Below the pieces are notes generated by a model. That model saw nothing but the letters and a program-made list of their open reading frames with translations, was not told the origin of the DNA and searched no databases. 47,625 bases of DNA from Lysinibacillus mangiferihumi (GTDB lineage: Bacteria > Bacillota > Bacilli > Bacillales_A > Planococcaceae). The DNA lies in the NCBI RefSeq assembly GCF_003049665.1, contig NZ_PYWM01000035.1, positions 1 through 47,625 on the forward strand, in the 5' to 3' direction. Shown in pieces: positions 41,956 to 47,625 of this stretch (position 1 is its first letter; the number at the start of each line of letters is the position of its first letter). The position numbers and the translations under genes were made by a program.

Positions 41956-43775
41956 TCGTACAGCAAAGTGTATCAGCAAGAGAAAGAGCTACAGAAATTA
42001 TTAAGAAGGACTTAATGGATGCATTTTTAGTCGAGCAGTTTTTTAACGGGGATACGTATTCAAAGCAATCCCTTCAAGATGCAGCGAAAGAAATAAGTGC
42101 TTTATTTGCCCATTACCATCCGCATGAAGTAGAGGTCTACATAGGAAACTTTTGTTTTCTTGTTGAAAAAAGCTATAAGCAGGGTGAGCAATGGGTGCGT
42201 CATTCTCCTATTTATCGACGAGTGGCTGGACAGTGGCAGTTAATCGTGTCAATTGAAGAGCTTGCCACATCCATTTTGCAGATTAGTCTCTCTGCCAAAG
42301 CCTACCAGCATCCAGCAGTGGCAGATTTTTTAAAGGGGCTAATAGTAGCTGTTGAGCAATTAACATTGAGTATAGAACAAATGAATAATTATGATGCATC
42401 AGCTCCTCAAACACCATACCAATGGCATGTCAAAGGAGAGCTGATCGCTTCGTTTCGAGATCGGCCATTTCATCCACTTGCGAAAGCTAAAATTGGATTT
42501 TCAGCGCAAGATTATCAACAATATATGGCGGAATTTGGTCAACCCATCTCACTTCGTTGGGTCGCCATTCGTCATGATGTGGTAGTAAAAGGGAATGAGC
42601 AAACACCCATCCAATGTTTTGATTTACTCGAGGAAAAGCAAAAGTATGAGATGGCGCAAGAATTTGAACGAAGAGGTTTACGGCAAAGTGAGTACATGAT
42701 GATGCCCGTGCATCCATGGCAGTTACAAAACATTATTTTAAAAGATTTTGAGCAGGAACTAGCCGATGGAACGATTGTTATATTAACAGCAAAAGCAGGC
42801 GATTTATGTGCGACTTCATCCTTACGTTCTTTAGCTTTTAATCAACCGTCAAGCAGGATGCTCAAACTACCAGTAAGTGTACTTTCTTTAGGTGCATCGA
42901 GATATTTGCCTGTTGTTAAGTTGTTAAATGGTCTAGCAGGTGAAAAGTTGCTGCGACAAGCCATTTCTTGCGACCCTATATTAACGGAAAAGGTTATTTT
43001 ATGTGAAGAACAAAATTGGTGGGGGTATATGCCTGAAACGATGGGGCTGTTTGATGACCATCCCCGTCATCTAGCGGCGCAAATACGCATTTATCCAAAG
43101 CAGCTTTTAGATGAGAACTATAAAATCATTCCGATGTCATCTTTAGCCGTAAATTTAAAAGGTCATCATTATTTAGATGAACTCTTCGGCCAAACTTTAA
43201 CAAAACAGCAAGCAATTGATTTTTATACAGAAATGGTAACGATGTTTTATGAAATTGCCATGAGATTATTCAAAGTTGGGATTCTGCCTGAAATACATGG
43301 TCAAAATTGCTGTCTGGTACTAAAGAATAATCAAATCCATCGTTTATTGTTCAGAGACCATGACTCCGTTCGTCTTCATCTGCCTTATTTAGAACGCCAT
43401 CATATTCAAGATCCGCAGTATTATATTCGACCAGGTTATTCCAATAGCTTATATAACGAAAGTGTGGAGAAGCTGATTTTTTATATTCAATCATTAGGGA
43501 CACAAGTAAATTTAGCTTCCATTATGGAGGCACTTGCACAAGTCTATTCGATTTCTGAACGAACTTTATGGTATACGACGAAGCAGGCGTTAATGAAGGC
43601 TGTAACAGTTGTTGATATTCCAGCAGCAGATAAAGTAAGGTTATGGAAAGTTTTATTTGAGCAACAACAATGGCCAGTAAAACTGATTATTCGACCGCTG
43701 TTAGAGGCGGATGGTGTGCCAGGAGCGATGCCTTCTGGAAAAGGGCAAGGGTATAATCCATTTTGGAATTTATAA
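41952..43775 (+). CDS. NIS siderophore synthetase 3 (IucA/IucC family; SbnC-like role)
   Basis: A 607-aa NIS synthetase with RDRPFHPLAKAKIGFS, MMPVHPWQLQNI, SSLRSLAFNQPSSRMLKLP and PEIHGQNCCLVL. It is the last gene of the biosynthetic operon, whereas in Staphylococcus the third synthetase, sbnC, precedes the exporter. If the pathway parallels staphyloferrin B, this enzyme would complete the molecule, for example with 2-oxoglutarate, which the aminotransferase generates. That assignment is by elimination. No terminator is obvious in the following 110 nt. Confidence 0.86.
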   Translation: MIVQQSVSARERATEIIKKDLMDAFLVEQFFNGDTYSKQSLQDAAKEISALFAHYHPHEVEVYIGNFCFLVEKSYKQGEQWVRHSPIYRRVAGQWQLIVSIEELATSILQISLSAKAYQHPAVADFLKGLIVAVEQLTLSIEQMNNYDASAPQTPYQWHVKGELIASFRDRPFHPLAKAKIGFSAQDYQQYMAEFGQPISLRWVAIRHDVVVKGNEQTPIQCFDLLEEKQKYEMAQEFERRGLRQSEYMMMPVHPWQLQNIILKDFEQELADGTIVILTAKAGDLCATSSLRSLAFNQPSSRMLKLPVSVLSLGASRYLPVVKLLNGLAGEKLLRQAISCDPILTEKVILCEEQNWWGYMPETMGLFDDHPRHLAAQIRIYPKQLLDENYKIIPMSSLAVNLKGHHYLDELFGQTLTKQQAIDFYTEMVTMFYEIAMRLFKVGILPEIHGQNCCLVLKNNQIHRLLFRDHDSVRLHLPYLERHHIQDPQYYIRPGYSNSLYNESVEKLIFYIQSLGTQVNLASIMEALAQVYSISERTLWYTTKQALMKAVTVVDIPAADKVRLWKVLFEQQQWPVKLIIRPLLEADGVPGAMPSGKGQGYNPFWNL

Positions 43776-43889
43776 AGTGAATTATATTGCTGAAAATTGG
43801 TTGGGGTTTTGCATATTCTCCTACGATTGGGTACATTTTGACAATAAGTTGCATAGAATAATTTTAGAATCTGTGAGAGGATTGAGAAA

Positions 43890-44453
43890 ATGTACTATGC
43901 TCCTTATTATGCCAATATACCAATGTATAGCTATGGAAATCAGTCTGTTCACTGGCCTGTTCCATATGAAGCAGTACGACCGAATAGTGCCTATCCATAT
44001 CAAGCTGTCAACGGAAATAACAGTCAAATGAGCACCGATTATGGGCAACAGCCTTTTGTTGTAAATATGGAGGAGGCAACCAAGCGGAACAATACGTACC
44101 GTACTGCTCTATGGACAGGAAGCCATTTGCAAATTACGTTAATGAGTCTCAATATTGGTGAGGATGTAGGGTTAGAAATGCATCCACATGTCGATCAGTT
44201 TGTCTATATTGAACAAGGGCATGGGACTGTGCAAATGGGGTCGAGTAAAGAAAATTTAAGCTTTACACAAAATGTCCATGATGATTACGCAATCGTAATA
44301 CCTGCTGGAACTTGGCATAATTTAACCAATATAGGGAATGTGCCATTAAAGCTATTTTCAATCTATGCTCCTCCTAACCATCCATTCGGAACTGTCCATG
44401 CTACAAAGGCGGATGCAATGGCTTCGCACGGAGGCTATGGTCAACACAATTAA
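43890..44453 (+). CDS. Cupin-domain protein
   Basis: A 187-aa protein: a Tyr/Asn/Pro-rich N-terminal ~50 residues, then a single cupin barrel with the metal motif 1 (GLEMHPHVDQFVYIEQGHG) and motif 2 (IPAGTWHNLTN), giving the His/His/Glu-or-Gln/His set. Start ATG follows AGAGGATTG. It lies 114 nt downstream of synthetase 3; a TTGACA at 43838 suggests it may have its own promoter. Function is unknown; similar Bacillus cupin proteins are of unknown or spore-associated role. Confidence 0.75.
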   Translation: MYYAPYYANIPMYSYGNQSVHWPVPYEAVRPNSAYPYQAVNGNNSQMSTDYGQQPFVVNMEEATKRNNTYRTALWTGSHLQITLMSLNIGEDVGLEMHPHVDQFVYIEQGHGTVQMGSSKENLSFTQNVHDDYAIVIPAGTWHNLTNIGNVPLKLFSIYAPPNHPFGTVHATKADAMASHGGYGQHN

Positions 44454-44479
44454 TCACGATAATAATTTTTCATAGTAGA

Positions 44480-44514
44480 AGCAGAGTTGTTGATGTATAG
44501 CAGCTCTGCTTTTA
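44480..44514 (+). terminator. Terminator after the cupin gene
   Basis: AGCAGAGTTG (44480-44489) pairs with CAGCTCTGCT (44501-44510, one bulge), followed by TTTAC; 27 nt past the cupin stop codon. Confidence 0.7.
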
Positions 44515-44549
44515 CTATGCCAAGCTAAACTCAATTTTTGGATGATATA

Positions 44550-44613
44550 TTGACGAAATTAAAATTTACGTGCTATAATTATCTTGAATTCAAGATATAT
44601 TAATTCGAGATAA
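44550..44613 (+). promoter_or_regulatory. Promoter with MhqR-type operator
   Basis: TTGACG (44550-44555) and TATAAT (44574-44579) are 18 nt apart. Directly after the -10 is the perfect palindrome ATCTTGAATTCAAGAT (44581-44596), then a second partial site AATTCGAGATAA (44602-44613). Both match the MhqR (MarR-family) operator of Bacillus, of the form ATCT-N-GAATTC-N-AGAT. The regulator gene is not in the window. Quinones and other electrophiles relieve MhqR repression in B. subtilis. Confidence 0.78.
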
Positions 44614-44718
44614 TTAAAACGAATGTGCAAAGCATTCTCTAATTAGAAGTTTGAAGTTGCACGTAGTTAGAAAACATATACAAAGAAAATAATTTATTTA
44701 TGAAGGGGAACTGTTACT

Positions 44719-45660
44719 ATGAACAAACATACAGAAGGAATTCACCACATCACAGCTATTGTAGGGCATCCACAAGAGAATATTGATTTTTATGCGGGGA
44801 TTTTAGGTTTACGGTTAGTAAAACAAACAGTCAACTTTGATGACCCAGGCACGTATCATCTTTATTTTGGTAACCATGCTGGTAAGCCAGGAACAATTAT
44901 GACGTTCTTTCCTTGGCCAAATGCTTATCAAGGGCGTATCGGCGACGGTCAAGTTGGTGTAACAACATACGTTGTACCACAAGGAGCACTACCTTTCTGG
45001 ATTCATCGCCTTGCAAAATTTTCTGTTCCATTTAAAAAAGCTGAACGCTTTGGAGAACAAGTCGTTCAATTTGATGACCCACATGGGCTTCATATTGAAT
45101 TAGTAGCTCGTGCAGAAGGTGAACGAAATAATTGGACATTTGGTGAAGTTACACCAGAAGTTGCCATTAAAGGTTTCGGTGGTGCAACGCTTTATTCAAG
45201 CCATCCACAAGAAACAGAAAAGGTATTAGTAGATGTGATGGGGCTTGAAAAAATTGCAACAGAAGGCGATTATGCTCGATTCAAATCAAGCGCTGACATC
45301 GGAAATATTATAGACTTAAAAACGGTATCAGGCGTACGTGGTCACATGGGGGTCGGCACAGTCCATCATATTGCTTGGAGAGCAAAGGATAATGCAGATC
45401 ATTTAGCGTGGCAAGAGTATGTGATGAATCATGGGCAGCATGTGACGGAAGTAAAGGATCGTAACTATTTTAACGCTATTTATTTCCGTGAAGCAGGTGA
45501 AATTTTATTTGAAATTGCGACAGATCCACCAGGATTCGCGCATGATGAAACATTGGAGACAATGGGGAGTCAATTAATGTTACCGTTGCAATATGAACAA
45601 CATCGAGAACAGTTAGAAAGCGCGTTAATCCCGATTCAAGTACATTCATTAGATGAATAA
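44719..45660 (+). CDS. mhqO: MhqO-like ring-cleaving dioxygenase
   Basis: A 313-aa extradiol dioxygenase of the vicinal-oxygen-chelate fold with two glyoxalase-like halves. The first opens GIHHITAIVGHPQENIDFYA and LVKQTVNFDDPGTYHLYFG. The second has GVGTVHHIAWRAKD and the terminal metal ligand region EILFEIATDPPGF, giving the expected two His and one Glu. It acts on hydroquinone- or catechol-like compounds in detoxification. ATG follows GAAGGGGA. The upstream MhqR-type operator supports the family assignment and induction by quinones. Confidence 0.9.
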   Translation: MNKHTEGIHHITAIVGHPQENIDFYAGILGLRLVKQTVNFDDPGTYHLYFGNHAGKPGTIMTFFPWPNAYQGRIGDGQVGVTTYVVPQGALPFWIHRLAKFSVPFKKAERFGEQVVQFDDPHGLHIELVARAEGERNNWTFGEVTPEVAIKGFGGATLYSSHPQETEKVLVDVMGLEKIATEGDYARFKSSADIGNIIDLKTVSGVRGHMGVGTVHHIAWRAKDNADHLAWQEYVMNHGQHVTEVKDRNYFNAIYFREAGEILFEIATDPPGFAHDETLETMGSQLMLPLQYEQHREQLESALIPIQVHSLDE

Positions 45661-46167
45661 AAGGGGGGGAGTTATTTGACAGGCGGGTGAATTTCCTTTG
45701 GATTTCTTGAGATTTTCATCGAATCATTCCTTACCTATTCTAATTTGGAGATACTTCTGAAATATCGTACTGAAATTAACATAAAACAAAAGAAGTTGCT
45801 TTGGATATGATAGTTTATAAGGGTATAATAGAATTATTAAAATTTTGGCTATAACGCTGATGTAGCTTTCAATACACATTAATCGTATTGTCTTTCATTC
45901 TAATTCGAAAAGTATAAAAAATCTATTTTACAATGGATTTAACTTCTTGAAATAGGGTTGTTGATGAAGATAACACCAAACTGGTTTTATTCAACGGAGT
46001 CATGGAAATACGCTTCTAGACAGAGGTTTTTATCCCCCCTAAACTCAAAGGACCATAAAAATGATAAATATTGATAACTAATAATTTTGTCTACTTGCTT
46101 AATATATTTCGCGTTCTGTAAGTTGGCAGTAGAGGCAGCGAAGCCGTTTTGTAGAAGGAGTGAATGC
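45661..46167. other. Intergenic region without a recognised gene
   Basis: No credible coding frame is visible over about 500 nt. A GGGTATAATAGAATT stretch near 45819-45835 is a possible -10 region. A frame in phase with the next gene extends back to 46087 but has no ribosome binding site. Confidence 0.5.
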
Positions 46168-47211
46168 ATGAGTAATTTTTTTCGAAGTAATGGATTTAAA
46201 CGTTTTGTTATTCTAGCTGGGATCGCTGTTGCACTTTATTTAATGCGGAGTATGATTAACCTTATTCTTCTGACATTTATTATAACCTACTTAATGAATG
46301 AGCTTTCTACTAAGGCGACAAAAGAGTTTAAACGAATCGCACCCATTAATGAAAAAGCGATGATTGTCTCCCTTTACCTCTTACTTGTAGCTGCTATTAT
46401 TGCGGTTATCTATAAGTATTTGCCGGTTGTAACCCAACAAATTACACAGCTTTTTGATTTGATTGCAGCTTTTAATCTCAATCCGAACGATAATGAGGTT
46501 GCGAGATATTTGGCTCCGACATTTGAGAAAATTGAACTCGGAAAATATTTAGAACAAGGTGTTGACCTTACGTTAAAAAATTTAACGAACATTGGGAAAG
46601 TCATTTTGCACGTGTTCATCGCACTTATTTTAAGTTTGTTCATCCTTTTGGAGAAGAAACGAATTATTGAATTTACTGCAAAATTTAAAGATAGTAAAAT
46701 TGGTCCGCTTTACGACGAGTTAACATATTTCTCTAAAATATTTATTCGTTCTTTTGGAAAAGTAATTGAAGCGCAATTTATCATTGCTGCGGTAAACTGT
46801 GTTTTATCCGTTATTGCTCTTTCTATCATGGGCTTCCCACACTTAATTGCACTTGGAATAATGCTTTTTATTCTTGGTTTAATTCCTGTAGCAGGGGTAA
46901 TTATTTCATTGGTGCCGCTTAGCATTATTGCTTACAGCATCGGTGGACCGATGTACATTGCTTACATTCTGATTATTGTAGTGGTGTTGCATGCGATTGA
47001 GGCTTATTTCTTAAATCCAAAGCTCATGTCTGCCAAAACAAATCTTCCTATTTTTTATACATTTATCGTCATTCTATTCTCGGAGCAATTCCTCGGGGTA
47101 TGGGGATTAATTATCGGTATTCCATTGTTTATGTTCCTGCTTGATATTTTAGGTGTAACGTCTTTAGAGGAGGAAACCCAACGATCTGTAGCTATCAATG
47201 ACCATAAGTAA
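46168..47211 (+). CDS. AI-2E family membrane transporter
   Basis: A 347-aa protein with about eight hydrophobic segments in the pattern of the AI-2E exporter/UPF0118 family: an N-terminal pair, a long amphipathic region (FDLIAAFNLNPNDNEVARYL), then FIIAAVNCVLSVIALSIMGF, LGLIPVAGVIISLVPL, HAIEAYFLNPKLMS and GVWGLIIGIPLFMFLLDI. Members include proposed autoinducer-2 exporters and Na+/H+ antiporters, so the substrate is open. The ATG at 46168 is 7 nt past AAGGAG and preferred over the longer frame from 46087. Confidence 0.85.
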   Translation: MSNFFRSNGFKRFVILAGIAVALYLMRSMINLILLTFIITYLMNELSTKATKEFKRIAPINEKAMIVSLYLLLVAAIIAVIYKYLPVVTQQITQLFDLIAAFNLNPNDNEVARYLAPTFEKIELGKYLEQGVDLTLKNLTNIGKVILHVFIALILSLFILLEKKRIIEFTAKFKDSKIGPLYDELTYFSKIFIRSFGKVIEAQFIIAAVNCVLSVIALSIMGFPHLIALGIMLFILGLIPVAGVIISLVPLSIIAYSIGGPMYIAYILIIVVVLHAIEAYFLNPKLMSAKTNLPIFYTFIVILFSEQFLGVWGLIIGIPLFMFLLDILGVTSLEEETQRSVAINDHK

Positions 47212-47220
47212 ACTAAAAGA

Positions 47221-47531
47221 GACTGGGACATAAGAGAAAAAGTGTTAGATTGACTGCCATCAATCTAACACTTTTTTGCTATGCCGTTGTTGTCCGCTAC
47301 GGCGGTGCTTTCCGCTCAGCACAGTAAGCCGCAACCCTCGCTAGCGCGCGGTCTGTTGCGTCTTACATTGTGTGCTGTTCTGAGCTGGAGTCACCGCCTT
47401 CGCTATCAACAACTAGTGAACACTTCTAATTTTTTTATTGCAAAAGTAAGAATAGCTAAGTTCTCCATATAGCAAAAAATTATGAACAGCTTTCGTCTGT
47501 TTCTTAAATTTTTTTAGTTATGTCCCAGCCC
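47221..47531. repeat. Mosaic palindromic repeat, copy B
   Basis: A 311-bp element. The left arm starts GACTGGGACATAAGAGAAAA and includes a GTTAGATTG/CAATCTAAC hairpin. The core is 47278-47419 (142 bp), and the right arm ends TTAGTTATGTCCCAGCCC. The core is itself an imperfect palindrome: CGGCGGTG, GCTCAGCACAG and TAAGCCGCAAC in the first half recur as complements (CACCGCC, CTGTTCTGAGC, GTTGCGTCTTA) in the second. It therefore could fold into one long hairpin. It abuts the transporter stop codon. Confidence 0.85.
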
Positions 47532-47579
47532 TTTTCTTACGATTAGTCAATCTTATTTAAAGAATAATTTATATTTTTT

Positions 47580-47625
47580 ATGAGTGTGAAGTGGTGAGGG
47601 ACATCCCTCACCACTTCACACTCAT
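47580..47625. repeat. Perfect 21-bp palindrome at the window end
   Basis: The arm 47580-47600 (ATGAGTGTGAAGTGGTGAGG then G) is followed by ACAT and its exact complement (47605-47625), which is the last base of the window. It could be a terminator whose T run lies outside the window, a repeat, or an assembly fold-back at a contig end. Confidence 0.6.

Noticed and set aside
33772..43775. Schizokinen/rhizobactin (hydroxamate) pathway
   Set aside because: The Dab aminotransferase and a decarboxylase would fit, but no N-monooxygenase or acetyltransferase is in the operon and SbnG/SbnH-like genes are.
33772..43775. Standard staphyloferrin B cluster
   Set aside because: SbnA, SbnB and SbnI counterparts are missing and two additional enzyme types are present.
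47281..47472. 63-codon frame inside repeat copy B
   Set aside because: It is the translation of a palindromic non-coding repeat, and the frame is not kept in copy A.
1..47625. CRISPR arrays, tRNA or rRNA genes
   Set aside because: No regularly spaced short repeats and no cloverleaf or rRNA sequence were noticed on reading; a dedicated search was not possible.

Overview
The window looks like chromosome of a low-GC, spore-forming member of the Bacillales, most like Lysinibacillus or a related Planococcaceae. The evidence is a complete GerA-type germinant receptor operon, strongly AT-rich DNA, GGAGG-type ribosome binding sites with many TTG and GTG starts, and Bacillus-type regulators (HxlR, ECF sigma with its anti-sigma, MhqR-type operator, Fur boxes). 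The genus is an inference from gene content, not from a marker gene.

Layout. 0.1-4.3 kb: germination receptor operon (A, C, small D-like, B subunits). 4.5-6.2 kb: a broken chemoreceptor gene, then about 1 kb of decayed DNA. 7.2-8.4 kb: divergent HxlR regulator and short-chain dehydrogenase. 8.8-9.8 kb: an internally deleted IS3-family element. 10.0-14.8 kb (minus strand): CPBP protease, a two-permease ABC exporter with actinobacterial-looking ATPase, and its histidine kinase/response regulator. 14.8-16.2 kb: decayed gene fragments. 16.3-17.8 kb: ECF sigma factor and anti-sigma factor. 18.4-21.9 kb: small XRE regulator, membrane protein, MFS pseudogene, intact 14-TM MFS pump, and two gene fragments joined tail to tail. 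21.9-22.1 kb: a mosaic repeat whose second copy lies at 47.2-47.5 kb with the core inverted relative to its arms. 22.2-24.2 kb: a second-type histidyl-tRNA synthetase preceded by a His-rich leader peptide and terminator, plus a GNAT gene. 24.3-26.8 kb: an ABC-F antibiotic-resistance-type protein and an Rgg-like regulator.

27.4-43.8 kb is the main item: an iron acquisition island in two Fur-box-controlled transcription units. The first encodes siderophore uptake (SirA/YfiY-like lipoprotein, two permeases, ATPase) and an FhuF-like reductase. The second encodes siderophore production: an ATP-grasp ligase, a diaminobutyrate aminotransferase, an MFS exporter, three IucA/IucC-type (NIS) synthetases, an SbnG-like citrate-forming aldolase-fold enzyme and an SbnH-like PLP decarboxylase. 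The order exporter-NIS-NIS-SbnG-SbnH matches sbnDEFGH of staphyloferrin B, but the SbnA/SbnB diaminopropionate pathway is absent; a diaminobutyrate aminotransferase and an ATP-grasp ligase stand in its place. The simplest prediction is a carboxylate siderophore related to staphyloferrin B but built on diaminobutyrate, possibly with a further ATP-grasp-made bond. This may be an undescribed siderophore.

43.9-47.6 kb: a cupin protein, an MhqO-like ring-cleaving dioxygenase behind an MhqR-type operator, an AI-2E-type transporter, the second mosaic repeat, and a perfect 21-bp palindrome at the window's end.
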